The notes: generated by a model from the sequence alone, not told the origin. A stretch of 64,000 nucleotides of DNA from Anaerobium acetethylicum (GCF_900096945.1 NZ_FMKA01000003.1:62001-126000); one strand, 5' to 3'; shown: positions 34,148-43,468, numbered from the stretch's first letter. Program-made: numbers and translations.

Positions 34148-35065
34148 CTACATGTATTGAATTTCAAGCCTGATATCCTGCGGATAATCCCCGAAATTTT
34201 TTCCGAAAATGTTGATCCCTCCCCTGTAGACGGCATCTTCCCTGACTCCGATCCTGACAGATATGAAGGGGTTTTTCGCAAGATGGTAATCTTCAATCGT
34301 CATGCTGCGGAATTTTTCTCCATCAATATACGTACCGGTCTGATCCAGCCGCCATTTCTTGAGCATGCCGTACTGGCTGTTCTTATCGGGCCACCAGTCT
34401 GGATTCAGCTTGCCCCTTCTGCCGCCGAAATCCGAAGGCGATGTCCATGTTCCCGCATCTCTTCCGTTGATCCACATGGTAATGTCTGATTTGCAGTTGA
34501 GGTCATAATCTGCCGCTTCCGAGCACAATTCAGCTGATATTTCGATGGATTTGACGATTTTCCCCTGCATGCCCGCATTCGGGAATCTGTATTCCACATA
34601 GCCTGTCCGGAACCAGATCAGCTTGGCTTTCGTCCTGTCCGGATTGTAAAAGCACCTGGGCTGGTCCTCTTCATCAATTGGCCCGTTCTCGCTTACCATT
34701 CCGCAAGTTGGCGTCACAAGGTAATCCACATAGTTTCCTATCGGCATATTGATAATCTCTGTTTTATCCAGATCATTCTTGGGCAGGCTGACGGAAATAT
34801 TGCATTCATCCATGTTTTTATAGCATACCTTCATCGAGCCCCTGATGCCAGGCTGAAGCTCCGTCCTGATCAGCCCTCCCTCTTCCAGCACTTTGATATT
34901 GACGGCTGCAGAGGATGCCGGAATCTTAAGCCTTTCTGCAATTTCATTTACATTCAGCTGCTCTTCACAAAGCAGCTTCAGAATGTCTATTCTGGTCTCT
35001 GATGCCAGCGCCTTTGCTGTCAGAACCAGTTCTTTCTTATCACTGAGATCCATTTTTTTATACAT
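34148..35065 (-). CDS. ArsR-type winged-helix regulator with a large C-terminal beta-rich domain
   Basis: About 305 residues. N-terminal wHTH: ALASETRIDILKLLCEEQLN, VNEIAERLKIPASSAAVNIK and VLEEGGLIRTEL (about 10-75). The remaining ~220 residues are rich in Trp, Tyr and Gly (DITMWINGRDAGTWTSPSDF, WWPDKNSQYGMLKKW) and look beta-structured, possibly carbohydrate- or ligand-binding. I do not recognise a named subfamily. Start ATG 35065 or ATG 35053 are both plausible behind GGTTAGG; 35095 lacks a ribosome binding site. It lies upstream of galK on the same strand and could control it, but that is only proximity. Confidence 0.8.
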   Translation of the reverse strand: MYKKMDLSDKKELVLTAKALASETRIDILKLLCEEQLNVNEIAERLKIPASSAAVNIKVLEEGGLIRTELQPGIRGSMKVCYKNMDECNISVSLPKNDLDKTEIINMPIGNYVDYLVTPTCGMVSENGPIDEEDQPRCFYNPDRTKAKLIWFRTGYVEYRFPNAGMQGKIVKSIEISAELCSEAADYDLNCKSDITMWINGRDAGTWTSPSDFGGRRGKLNPDWWPDKNSQYGMLKKWRLDQTGTYIDGEKFRSMTIEDYHLAKNPFISVRIGVREDAVYRGGINIFGKNFGDYPQDIRLEIQYM

Positions 35066-35121
35066 CCTAACCGCACCCGGCCTTTCCCATTGCATTTTAA
35101 GTAAAACAAATATCTTGTTTT

Positions 35122-35149
35122 ATTTTATCATATATGGTTTTTAAGTCAA
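35122..35149 (-). promoter_or_regulatory. Promoter of the winged-helix regulator gene
   Basis: TTGACT (35149-35144), 16-base spacer, TAAAAT (35127-35122). Confidence 0.6.
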
Positions 35150-35276
35150 GTATGCTTTTTTGTTTATTCCCATTTTTGCCATTTTTTACCTCATTTCTGT
35201 CTGGCAGACCAGTTTTAAAGCGAAAGCAGCCTTGTTAACTGCACCACAAACTGTTAGAATATAAGTATCTTTTCAG

Positions 35277-35328
35277 GTAGCTGTTCAGAACCCCTGTGAC
35301 TATGAAGGACACATTCCTGAATAGTTAC
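35277..35328. repeat. Family A element, minimal hairpin form
   Basis: 52 bp: GTAGCTGTTCAGAACCCCTG at one end and TCCTGAATAGTTAC at the other, pairing as an imperfect inverted repeat; a compact version of the elements at 11323 and 16978. Confidence 0.8.
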
Positions 35329-35394
35329 CTGTTCAGCAGCAATATTCCTTCCCCCCAATGGGGGCATTCCAACGACACAGAAAGGCATTATAAA

Positions 35395-36261
35395 ATGTTT
35401 AAATTTTTCAGTATTCTCACAAACAGGATATTCACCGGCAGTACTGTTTTTGATTTCTGTATCATATTCGCCGTCACCTTCATCGCTGCGTATCTTTTTC
35501 TGATTGCTCCACGGATTCCAAGGCGGAAAGAAACGGCCTCTTTCTGCAACCGCTGCTATGCTCACAGAGGGCTGTTCGATCATGAGAATGGTATTCCAGA
35601 AAATTCTCTGCCTGCCTTTGCCGCTGCCGTCCAGTCCGGCTACGGAATTGAGCTTGACGTCCAGATTACAAAGGATGGAAAAATCGTGGTGTTCCACGAT
35701 AGCACACTCAGCCGCATGTGCAAAACAGATGCCAGGGTTCGCAGTAAAACCTATCAGGAGCTGTCCGAACTGGAGCTTCTGGAGACCGGAAACCGGATCC
35801 CCCTGCTCACAGAAGTGCTGGAACTCGTGGATGGAAAAGTGCCGCTGCTGATCGAAATCAAGCTGAAGGTTGCAAGCACACGTACCTGCATCCTGCTGAA
35901 CGAAGCGCTTATGAACTATAAAGGACCATACTGCATAGAATCCTTCAACATCCTTGCAGTCAGGTGGTACAAAAGAAACAGGCCTGACATTATAAGGGGC
36001 CAGCTGTCTGCAAACCTTACGAGCTCCCCTTCGAAAGGAAAGTTCTTTCAGTATTTTCTTGTCAAGCATCTTCTGACAAATTTCATAACCCGTCCCGACT
36101 TCATTTCCTACAGGTACCAGGATGCCGGGAACCTCAGCTTCCTTCTGAACAAATACCTTTTCCGGGCAGCCACAATGGCCTGGACTGTCAATTCCGAAGA
36201 GGCCTGTGCGCGCTGCATCGGCAGGTTTGATTCATTGATATTCGAAGGATTTCGAGCTTAG
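35395..36261 (+). CDS. Membrane-anchored glycerophosphodiester phosphodiesterase family protein
   Basis: 288 residues. N-terminal membrane segment (about 20-42), then a GDPD barrel: CYAHRGLFDHENGIPENSLPA in parts (catalytic HR, ENS), GIELDVQITKDGKIVVFHD (Glu-x-Asp and the second His), PLLTEVLELVDGKVPLLIEIK. Cleaves glycerophosphodiesters to glycerol-3-phosphate. ATG 35395 with AAAGG 8 bases upstream is preferred; an earlier frame back to 35296 starts within the family A repeat. It is followed by a PAP2 protein, suggesting lipid or teichoic-type glycerophosphate turnover. Confidence 0.92.
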   Translation: MFKFFSILTNRIFTGSTVFDFCIIFAVTFIAAYLFLIAPRIPRRKETASFCNRCYAHRGLFDHENGIPENSLPAFAAAVQSGYGIELDVQITKDGKIVVFHDSTLSRMCKTDARVRSKTYQELSELELLETGNRIPLLTEVLELVDGKVPLLIEIKLKVASTRTCILLNEALMNYKGPYCIESFNILAVRWYKRNRPDIIRGQLSANLTSSPSKGKFFQYFLVKHLLTNFITRPDFISYRYQDAGNLSFLLNKYLFRAATMAWTVNSEEACARCIGRFDSLIFEGFRA

Positions 36262-36329
36262 GCTTTTATATAAATTCCATGATTTTTTTATAAAAAAAAA
36301 GTTTTTTTTGTGAAAAAGATTATAGAATA

Positions 36330-36358
36330 TTGTTATCAATTATTTACTATGATATAAT
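36330..36358 (+). promoter_or_regulatory. Promoter of the PAP2 gene
   Basis: TTGTTA (36330-36335), 17-base spacer, TATAAT (36353-36358). Confidence 0.65.
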
Positions 36359-36406
36359 CGGCTAAGTAATTATGTATGGCATGTCTATGTCTGGAGGGTG
36401 GTATGA

Positions 36407-37096
36407 ATGTTTAAATCTTTAATATGCAAATACAAGCATGGGATTCTGTTCCTATATGCTTTCATCTATATACCATGGTTCATGTATCTTGAGAAGACAG
36501 TCGTGTCAGAGTATCATGTCATACACATGAAGCTGGATGACTATATACCATTTAATGAGATCTTCATTGTTCCCTATATGCTCTGGTTCCTATATATAGG
36601 TTTAACAGTGCTCTACTTCTTTTTCACGGATGTAAAAGAATTTAAAAAGCTGTGCCTGTTCTTGTTTACAGGAATGACCATCTTCCTGATCATCTCAACT
36701 GTATATCCGAACGGCCATAATTTGAGGCCTGCTTACTTTGCAGAGGAAAACATCTTCACTATGGCAGTCAAAAAACTCTATGCTACCGACACGTCGACAA
36801 ACCTTTTCCCAAGTATACATGTTTTCAACTCCGTCGCTTCCTGCATCGCAATCGCAAACAGTGAAAAACTGAAGATGAAAAAATGGGTTCAGGCAGGCGC
36901 TTTGATCCTTACGGTCTCCATAGTATGTTCAACTGTATTCCTGAAACAGCACTCCATATTTGATGTCTTTACAGCCCTGGGTCTGATTGCCGTATTGTAT
37001 CCTCTGATTTACCGGACAGAGTATGTCATTTCAAAAATCAAAGCAAAAAGTTTCAAACCCGAGTCTGGCGAACAGCCCGAACACAATACGATATAG
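36407..37096 (+). CDS. PAP2-superfamily membrane phosphatase/transferase
   Basis: 229 residues with about six hydrophobic segments. PAP2 signatures: YPNGHNLRP (motif 1 region), NLFPSIHVFNS (PSxH, near residue 140), and STVFLKQHSIFDV (SxxxxxQHxxxD, near residue 185) with the catalytic histidines. Likely dephosphorylates a lipid phosphate (phosphatidate or undecaprenyl pyrophosphate) or acts as a phosphoinositol-type transferase; substrate unknown. GGAGGGTGG precedes the ATG. Its TAG stop is immediately adjacent to the family C element. Confidence 0.87.
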   Translation: MFKSLICKYKHGILFLYAFIYIPWFMYLEKTVVSEYHVIHMKLDDYIPFNEIFIVPYMLWFLYIGLTVLYFFFTDVKEFKKLCLFLFTGMTIFLIISTVYPNGHNLRPAYFAEENIFTMAVKKLYATDTSTNLFPSIHVFNSVASCIAIANSEKLKMKKWVQAGALILTVSIVCSTVFLKQHSIFDVFTALGLIAVLYPLIYRTEYVISKIKAKSFKPESGEQPEHNTI

Positions 37097-37350
37097 TGTC
37101 AAAAGCCCATTTACAAAATTGTATTCGTCAATTTGCACAGGTTTCGTGAATGCGGACGTGATGCAAAACATGTTCATTCGCAGCGCGCTCTCGCTTAGAT
37201 GAAGACGTAGTGGTACGTAGGGCCGCAGAATACGCGGCCCAAGTGCCAACGTCTTCATAAAGCTGCTCATTGAATCATGTTTTGTATCACTGCGTGACAG
37301 GTGGCGGATGTGCAAATTGACGAAGCCGAACGTTACAGAGGGCTTTTGAG
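37097..37350. repeat. Nested palindromic element, family C copy 2
   Basis: About 254 bp, inverted with respect to 1351-1605. Outer arms CAAAAGCCC/GGGCTTTTG, next CGTCAATTTGCACA/TGTGCAAATTGACG, then TGATGCAAAACATG/CATGTTTTGTATCA, then ATGAAGACGT/ACGTCTTCAT and GGCCGC/GCGGCC. Starts at the base after the PAP2 stop codon. Confidence 0.85.
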
Positions 37351-37370
37351 ATGCTAATCCTATAAATTTT

Positions 37371-37413
37371 AAAAAAGCTGTGCCCCTCCCGTAAGGAGGG
37401 CACAGCTTTTTTT
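37371..37413 (-). terminator. Bidirectional terminator between PAP2 region and GT2 gene
   Basis: AAGCTGTGCCC...GGGCACAGCTT stem with a T-run on both strands; ends the minus-strand glf-GT2 transcript right after the stop at 37418. Confidence 0.85.
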
Positions 37414-37417
37414 GTTT

Positions 37418-38434
37418 CTAATTGAATCCGTAGAATTTTCTTGTCAGCTTATAGGCAGCAACAGAAACCTTTCTTCCGCCTTTTCCCGGGATATTCATTG
37501 TCCTTCCCAGAAGTCCGCACCTGATCTTATAAAAAAGAGCAAAATCTTTCTTCTTCAGGTATCTCCAAAGCTCCTGCTTCTTTTCAAAATCTTCGTCTGT
37601 GCCTGAACGTATCAGTATAATTGAAGATACGGTCATCATGATGTCGAGATAGCTGATCATGTAATTGCGCAGCTTATTGTCGGCTATCTTTTTCATATCA
37701 AAGGAATCGATCATCAGCTTCGTAACACGTATCTGCTGGTCAACCCGCCTCTTCATCACTTCTTCATTTACAGACTGGTCTTCCCTTCCAATGAAATATC
37801 TGTAAAAGTTTACGTTCAGATAATACATGGTCTTGACATAAGGCAGCGGATAGTAGACAAATATATTGTCAACGTAGAAGGTGTGCTTCGGCAGTTCCAG
37901 GCCGCAATCCTTCAGGAGCTTCGTCCGGTATATGACGGAATGCATCAGTATATACTGGCCTTTCAGGAAGAACCGGATATCCTTCCAGGTAAAGATTTCC
38001 CCCTGGGGCAGTGCGGTTTTATAGCTCATGACCTTTTTATGTCTTGCTCCCTGTTTTTCGTATACGAAATTGCAGATCAGCATGTCCAGAGACTGGCTTC
38101 CTCCCAGAAGCTCCTTCAGCGTCTTAAGCACTTCCATGTATGCCTCTTCATTTACCCAGTCATCACTGTCCACTACCTTATAATAGAGGCCTGTGGCATT
38201 CCTGAGGCCCGCATTTACAGCTTCGCCGTGTCCGCCGTTCTCCTGGTGCACAGCCTTTACGATTGTCGGGTATTTTTGGGCATATTCGTCCGCAATGGCT
38301 GCTGTGCCATCTGACGACCCGTCATTGACCACTATGATCTCCACATCCTCGCCGCCCGGAAGCAGCGATTCGATACATTTCCGCATATAATTTTCCGAAT
38401 TGTAACATGGTATTCCTATTGATAATAGTTTCAT
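37418..38434 (-). CDS. Family 2 glycosyltransferase
   Basis: 338 residues of the GT-A fold: LSIGIPCYNSENYMRKCIES at the N-terminus, EIIVVNDGSSDGTAAIADEY, GHGEAVNAGLRNATGLYYKVVDSDDWV (the DxD-type DSDD near residue 93). The C-terminal third contains amphipathic helices with basic residues, as in polysaccharide or lipid-linked glycan transferases. It lies 11 bases after glf, so it may transfer galactofuranose to a surface glycan (inference). Confidence 0.9.
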   Translation of the reverse strand: MKLLSIGIPCYNSENYMRKCIESLLPGGEDVEIIVVNDGSSDGTAAIADEYAQKYPTIVKAVHQENGGHGEAVNAGLRNATGLYYKVVDSDDWVNEEAYMEVLKTLKELLGGSQSLDMLICNFVYEKQGARHKKVMSYKTALPQGEIFTWKDIRFFLKGQYILMHSVIYRTKLLKDCGLELPKHTFYVDNIFVYYPLPYVKTMYYLNVNFYRYFIGREDQSVNEEVMKRRVDQQIRVTKLMIDSFDMKKIADNKLRNYMISYLDIMMTVSSIILIRSGTDEDFEKKQELWRYLKKKDFALFYKIRCGLLGRTMNIPGKGGRKVSVAAYKLTRKFYGFN

Positions 38435-38445
38435 TCCAGATCCTC

Positions 38446-39594
38446 CTAGCCTATCATGCTGTCTGCAAGGGTTAAAGCCCTGTCTGCCATCGCATCGATA
38501 TTATAGTATTTGTATTCGGCAAGCCTGCCTAAAAGATAGAACTTTTCCAGATTCTCCGTGAGATTCTTATATTTTTCGTAAAGGGCAAGGTTCTCCTCAT
38601 TTATGATTGCATAATAGGGAATCTGCCCCTCGGCTCCGCTGTAAGACATCGGGTATTCTTTGACGATTGTTGTGGAACCCGGCAGCGTCTGCCCTGTCAG
38701 ATGTTTGAACTCCGTTATCCTTGTATAATCCTCGCTCACTGTATAGTTGATAACGCTGTGTCCCTGATAGTCGTCTGTTTTGTGGTTTTCAAAAACGAAA
38801 TCGAGGGATCGGTAAGGCTGACGTCCGAACCTGCATCCGAACAGTTCATCGATCGGGCCGGTATATATTACTTTGCCCTTAAACTCTTCTCCAAGATAGA
38901 AGATATGGCCGTCCCTGATTTCAATCAGTTCACCTGCATCCTTTTTAAGGACCAGGTCGATTCCAGGATGATCCAGCATCTTGTCGAACATAGGAGTAAA
39001 GCCCTCTTTCGGAACGCCCTGATACCTGTCCTGGAAATAGCGGTCATCATAGGAGATCAGCACCGGAACCCTGCCAGTAACTGAAGGATCTATTTCCTCT
39101 GGCTTCTGTCCCCACTGCTTCATTGTGTACTCCAAAAAGATATTTTTGTATACATAGTCCGCAATCGACTGTATGTCCTTATCTTCATGGTTCATAAGCT
39201 CAAGAATCGGAACCCTTGATTCCATTCCGTAGGCCTCAACCAGCTTCTTTTCAAGACGGTCAGCAGTCTCCTGGTCATATACCATATGCAGGGTGTTCAG
39301 ATTGAACGGTACGGGAATCAGCTGGCCCTTTACATCGGCAACCACTTTATGTCCGAATTCATACCATTCTGTATATCTCGACAGGTATTCGAATACCCTT
39401 TCGTTATTTGTATGAAAAATATGCGGTCCGTATTTATGGATCAGGATTCCGTATTCGTCGTTTTCATCATAGCAGTTTCCGCCTATATGGTCCTTCTTTT
39501 CAATGACCAGTACCTTCTCTTTTCCTCTTTCTGCCAGTTCTCTGGCAATTACGGAGCCTCCAATACCGGCACCTATCACAATGCTGTCATACAT
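38446..39594 (-). CDS. glf: UDP-galactopyranose mutase
   Basis: 382 residues. FAD-binding start SIVIGAGIGGSVIARELAER, VIEKKDHIGGNCYDE, YGPHIFHTNN, then FNLNTLHMVY, EYTMKQWGQKPEEIDPSVTG and GRLAEYKYYNIDAM near the end, all diagnostic. Converts UDP-Galp to UDP-Galf, implying a galactofuranose-containing surface polymer. The next gene downstream is a GT2 glycosyltransferase. Confidence 0.96.
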   Translation of the reverse strand: MYDSIVIGAGIGGSVIARELAERGKEKVLVIEKKDHIGGNCYDENDEYGILIHKYGPHIFHTNNERVFEYLSRYTEWYEFGHKVVADVKGQLIPVPFNLNTLHMVYDQETADRLEKKLVEAYGMESRVPILELMNHEDKDIQSIADYVYKNIFLEYTMKQWGQKPEEIDPSVTGRVPVLISYDDRYFQDRYQGVPKEGFTPMFDKMLDHPGIDLVLKKDAGELIEIRDGHIFYLGEEFKGKVIYTGPIDELFGCRFGRQPYRSLDFVFENHKTDDYQGHSVINYTVSEDYTRITEFKHLTGQTLPGSTTIVKEYPMSYSGAEGQIPYYAIINEENLALYEKYKNLTENLEKFYLLGRLAEYKYYNIDAMADRALTLADSMIG

Positions 39595-39739
39595 CTATAT
39601 TACCTCCGTTTGCTTTTCATTTTTCAGACATTATCCTATTATAATCTGTTTTGCTCTTATTGCCAAATAGTATTTCGCCTGTTCAGGGCCAAACCATCTG
39701 TTTTGACATTCGCACCCTTTCAACAGAACATAATTGCTG

Positions 39740-40597
39740 CTAAAGGTCAAGTCTGGAGACCAGTTCATGTAGCTCGGCAGATTTCTGATAGGCCCACTCA
39801 TACCCCTCAGCTTCCATATATCCCCTGTTCCGGAACAGATCCAGGAGCTCCATATCCTCTTTCCTTTTCATATGTCCGGTCCTGAGCCGTTCTTCAAGCT
39901 GGTATGCATCACAATAGATCTTGTCTGCTACTATCCTGTAATTTCCTCTTGCATTTTCCAGGATTCCGGCTATTCCCGCTTCCGAGAGCCTCTTGCGCAG
40001 GAGATAAGTATTTGCATGAAAATTGGACTGTGCCTTTTCGCTGTCATATTCCGGCCATACTGCATCAGCTATCTTTTCCCAGCTGACAGGGACCCCCTTT
40101 TTATACACAAGGAATGCAAGTATCTCCCTTGCCTTTGAATTTTTCCAGGTCAGCACCTCTCCATCCACGATGACTTCAAAATCGCCAAAACACTTGATGT
40201 AAGGTTTTCCCGGATTCTCCTCTTTCTCATGTTCTTTTGCCGAATCCATAATCCTCTCGATGGATTTTTCAAGCCTTTCCTTTTTTAAAGGTTTCAGAAT
40301 ATAGTCAAGAGCGTTGATGTCAAATGCTTCAACGGCATACTGGCCATATGCCGTAATAAAGATAATCTCGATATTCCTGTTCAGGTCCTGGATCCTGACT
40401 GCCAGCTCCATGCCATTGCCTCCCGGCATTTCTATATCAAGAAAAACGGCATCAAGGGGATTGCACTTCATATACTCGATAAGCTCCTCCCCGGTTTCAA
40501 AAAGGCCGCAAAGCTTTACTCCCTCGATTTCCGAAACCATTCTTTCAAAACGTTCAAGAACGTGCCTTTCATCGTCGACTGCCGCTATCAGTATCAT
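39740..40597 (-). CDS. Response regulator with SARP/OmpR-like output domain
   Basis: 285 residues. Receiver domain (1-120) with acidic pair VDDE, phospho-Asp54 in AVFLDIEMPGG, FITAYGQ and the KPL lysine. The C-terminal part (about 135-285: CFGDFEVIVDGEVLTWKNSK, EILAFLVYKKG, WEKIADAVWPEYD, NFHANTYLLRKRLSEAG) resembles the winged helix of SARP/AfsR-type regulators rather than LytTR. The start is supported by GGAGG. Overlaps the kinase gene by 29 bases, so the two are one system. Confidence 0.9.
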   Translation of the reverse strand: MILIAAVDDERHVLERFERMVSEIEGVKLCGLFETGEELIEYMKCNPLDAVFLDIEMPGGNGMELAVRIQDLNRNIEIIFITAYGQYAVEAFDINALDYILKPLKKERLEKSIERIMDSAKEHEKEENPGKPYIKCFGDFEVIVDGEVLTWKNSKAREILAFLVYKKGVPVSWEKIADAVWPEYDSEKAQSNFHANTYLLRKRLSEAGIAGILENARGNYRIVADKIYCDAYQLEERLRTGHMKRKEDMELLDLFRNRGYMEAEGYEWAYQKSAELHELVSRLDL

Positions 40598-42536
40598 TTT
40601 TTGAACCTCCCTTTGGTAATGCTATTCTGACACAGGTTCCGCCTCCCGGCCTCCCTGTGATTTCCAGACCCCTTCCGTAAAGCTTTAAAAGTCTGTGGTG
40701 TATGTTGATAAGACCCACTCTCTGATCGGCTCCACCGTCATCAAGAAGGGATTCCCGTTTTTCTTCGTCAATTCCCATGCCATCATCGCAGATTTCAATC
40801 AAGATCCTGCTGTCCGCCTCTCTGATTGTTATCCAAACGGTTCCGCCACTGATTTTTTTAGAAATCCCGTGTCGTACTGCATTCTCAACAATCGGCTGGA
40901 GCACCAGTATCGGCACATGAACGCCAAGCGGAACCTCTATCTCCTTCACAAGTCTGATCTTTTCCCCGAACCTTTCCTTTTCTATATTGAAGTAGGTATC
41001 GATAAATTCAATTTCCTTTTCCAGTGTCTGGGTCTTATCCATATTGTTGAATTCAAAGCTTCCTCTCAGATATACTGCCAGATCCAGAATCAGTTCGCTG
41101 CCTTTTTTTCCATCCTTTTCACAGGCATTTGCGATCGCGTCCAGAGCATTGTATAAGAAGTGAGGCTTAATCTGGGCCTGCAGGAAAGCCATTTCTGTAG
41201 CCTGGATCTTTTCCTTAAGCCTGTCCATTTCAACGGACTTGTCATAGTAGAGCTTCAGATACTTCTGAAATTCAGACTTCTGTTTGGCCTGGATGTATGA
41301 CACTGCAAAAGCAACGATGACGTTTCCATAAAGGAAGAGATCTGTTGCAGTACCTGCGGATAATCCCAGATATACCATAAAATCCAGAATGATCGTCAGG
41401 TTGAAGATCCCCACAACCACCATGAACAATATGGCATATTCTCTTTTTCTTATAATGGCCTTCGTGAGTATTCCGAACATCACGCTCATCATGAACAGCA
41501 GATATATATAATAAAGGCTGTTGAATGATGGCCTGATCCCTGAAGGGGCAAACAGAAGCAATTCGAAGAACAGCATCGGCAGAAGCAGGAAAGGCCTGAT
41601 TTTCATATTGAAGTCCCGGTTGAACATGAACATGACAAAAACAAGCATCAGAAAAGTCTGATTGTATAAGGTCAGATAATTGATAAAGAGTCCTGCCTTA
41701 ACAGGAAAATCCAGAAATACCAGCTGGATGGGAATGACGCCCCATACTGTTCCGCGTATTGCCACCGTGAAGCACAAAAGCCCGAAGACCAGGGACCTGA
41801 ATGCTTTCCTGTCCAATGAAAATACGATCAGATTGAAGATGCCAAAGCCGAAAATGAATCCGATGAAGATTAACTGCGCCGTCATTTTTCCATTCCTGCT
41901 GTTCTCCAAAGCTTCCCTGGATCCAAATTCAGCACTTTCCCTGATTCCTCCCCTGACATAGCTCAGATTCGCAACCTGCAGGACAAGCTCAGTCTCTCCA
42001 TCATTTTCCGGCAATACTGCCAGGACATGCCGGCAGTCACCCTGGTATTTTGCCAGATCATCGGAGACCGTCCCGACCTCTGCTACCAGCTGACCGTCTG
42101 CAAAGAGCCTGTAGGAGGCAGATACGATTTTCATGCTGACAGCAGGATCTTTCAATTCCCTGGGATATTTGAGCACCATGCGGTACGTCGCCACACCTTT
42201 TTCCGGATATGTTTGATCCGCAGCCCAGCCATCGCTCCAGGATGCCGGCACCTTCATGTAGGAATCGGGCAGCCGCATATTTTCATCAGCAAAGTCCGAT
42301 GGCATATAAAGGCTGTCCCAGTAGAATTCCCAGAATCCGTCGAGCCTGATGATATCATCAGCTTCAAATCCAGAATCCGTCAGATCCAGGATTCCGTTTT
42401 TCACCTGGCCACAGTCTCTGATGAACATGAGAGATACGGCCAGCGTCATCCCTGCCACAAATATAACAATAAAAGCGATCCGCCAGATGAATCGGCGCTG
42501 TTCATCGTTTTTTCCATTTGGTACTTCTTTAAACAA
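40569..42536 (-). CDS. LytS-like sensor histidine kinase with 7TM-DISM-type sensor
   Basis: About 655 residues from TTG 42536, chosen because AGGAGG lies 8 bases upstream. One N-terminal membrane helix, an extracytoplasmic beta domain (about 40-220: LDGFWEFYWDSLY, VPASWSDGW, GVATYRM), then seven membrane segments (about 225-425), matching 7TMR-DISM receptors. A His-kinase domain follows: phospho-His in QIKPHFLYNALDAIAN, N-box PIVENAVRHGI, DDGMGID and GGGTCVRIALP. The signal is unknown; the DISM domain often binds carbohydrates, and surface-glycan genes sit downstream. Confidence 0.9.
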   Translation of the reverse strand: MFKEVPNGKNDEQRRFIWRIAFIVIFVAGMTLAVSLMFIRDCGQVKNGILDLTDSGFEADDIIRLDGFWEFYWDSLYMPSDFADENMRLPDSYMKVPASWSDGWAADQTYPEKGVATYRMVLKYPRELKDPAVSMKIVSASYRLFADGQLVAEVGTVSDDLAKYQGDCRHVLAVLPENDGETELVLQVANLSYVRGGIRESAEFGSREALENSRNGKMTAQLIFIGFIFGFGIFNLIVFSLDRKAFRSLVFGLLCFTVAIRGTVWGVIPIQLVFLDFPVKAGLFINYLTLYNQTFLMLVFVMFMFNRDFNMKIRPFLLLPMLFFELLLFAPSGIRPSFNSLYYIYLLFMMSVMFGILTKAIIRKREYAILFMVVVGIFNLTIILDFMVYLGLSAGTATDLFLYGNVIVAFAVSYIQAKQKSEFQKYLKLYYDKSVEMDRLKEKIQATEMAFLQAQIKPHFLYNALDAIANACEKDGKKGSELILDLAVYLRGSFEFNNMDKTQTLEKEIEFIDTYFNIEKERFGEKIRLVKEIEVPLGVHVPILVLQPIVENAVRHGISKKISGGTVWITIREADSRILIEICDDGMGIDEEKRESLLDDGGADQRVGLINIHHRLLKLYGRGLEITGRPGGGTCVRIALPKGGSKNDTDSGSRR

Positions 42537-42658
42537 TACAGAAACCTCCTGCTCGATTTTCAATCAGAAATTTTGCCCAATATGATATACATTATAACAG
42601 GATTTCCCCAAACGGGCAATCCGCTATCCCGACTCCGCTTCTACAGCGCTCCTGAGGC

Positions 42659-42685
42659 GTTACTATTCATGGAGTGATCAGTAAC
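42659..42685. repeat. Family B element, short form
   Basis: GTTACTATTCATGGAGTGAT then CAGTAAC, an imperfect inverted repeat; continues into ATGCTGAGCGATG, as in the 56 kb copy. Confidence 0.6.
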
Positions 42686-42704
42686 ATGCTGAGCGATGTA
42701 CCCG

Positions 42705-42733
42705 TTGACATAACAGGCCGTAAGGAATAAAAT
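42705..42733 (+). promoter_or_regulatory. Promoter of hsp20
   Basis: TTGACA (42705-42710), 17-base spacer, TAAAAT (42728-42733). No CIRCE in the leader. Confidence 0.65.
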
Positions 42734-42870
42734 ATACATGTAACAGATACAGGCTCCTGCCCGGGGCCAGGTTCGCAGGAACCCGTAATTTCCATGTTTT
42801 GAGCATGGCAGCCTGAACAGAATTCTTTGTTTTGTACTGCCATACCCGTAATCTCAAAGGAGGAATCATT

Positions 42871-43299
42871 ATGTTATTGTTACCTAAAAGAAGCCGTTTC
42901 GGTCTCGACTTATTTGACGACGTCTTCAAGGATCCGTTTTTTACAGACGTAGACCGCAACCTGTCCATGCTTACCGATATCAAGGAAGAGAATGATAATT
43001 ATATCATTGACATCAATCTTCCGGGCTATGCAAAAGAAGATATCAAAGCTGAATTAAGAAACGGATATCTCAATGTTTCAGCAACGAAGGACGAGAAAAA
43101 GGATGAAAAGGATGAAAAAGGGAACTACATACGCCGCGAACGTTTTACCGGCAGCTGCCGCCGTTCATACTATGTCGGCCCCGACGTCAAGGAAGAAGAT
43201 ATCAAAGCTTCCTATAAGGATGGCATCCTGAATCTTACAATACCGAAAAAGGAAACTGCCGCTATTGCCGAAGAGAAGAAATATATCGCAATCGAATGA
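42871..43299 (+). CDS. Hsp20/alpha-crystallin family small heat shock protein
   Basis: 142 residues. Alpha-crystallin domain from about residue 35 (NYIIDINLPGYAKEDIKAEL, YLNVSATKDEK, ERFTGSCRRSYYVG) to DGILNLTIPKKE, with the C-terminal I-x-I-like extension (YIAIE). ATP-independent holdase. ATG 42871 has AAAGGAGG upstream; an in-frame ATG at 42832 is excluded because it has no ribosome binding site. Single-gene unit on the plus strand with its own promoter and terminator. Control signal is unclear. Confidence 0.95.
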   Translation: MLLLPKRSRFGLDLFDDVFKDPFFTDVDRNLSMLTDIKEENDNYIIDINLPGYAKEDIKAELRNGYLNVSATKDEKKDEKDEKGNYIRRERFTGSCRRSYYVGPDVKEEDIKASYKDGILNLTIPKKETAAIAEEKKYIAIE

Positions 43300-43345
43300 C
43301 CTGAATCTATAAAGACGCGAATGGACGATGCCATCGCATAAATTG

Positions 43346-43375
43346 AAGGAGCTGCCTGAGGCAGCTCCTTCTTTA
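43346..43375 (+). terminator. Terminator of hsp20
   Basis: AAGGAGCTGCC/GGCAGCTCCTT stem with a TGA loop, then CTTTATC. Confidence 0.8.
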
Positions 43376-43407
43376 TCTCATGGGAAATTTTCTCCTATGA
43401 AATTAAA
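43374..43407. repeat. Family D hairpin copy
   Basis: TATCTCATGGGA...TCCTATGAAATT followed by AAAA; same family as 30345 and 56611. Confidence 0.55.
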
Positions 43408-43468
43408 ACACTCTTGTTTGGTACGCTATGTCCTGTGAGATTTACACCGTGAAAGACGTAGTTCCGGA

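Noticed and set aside
36262-36329. Terminator in the A/T homopolymer runs after the phosphodiesterase gene
   Set aside because: Runs of A and T are present, but no stable GC stem precedes a T-run, so I do not call a terminator.
42734-42870. RNA thermometer in the hsp20 leader
   Set aside because: A GC-rich hairpin (about 42750-42784) exists, but only five bases could pair with the Shine-Dalgarno sequence across a long distance; not convincing by eye.
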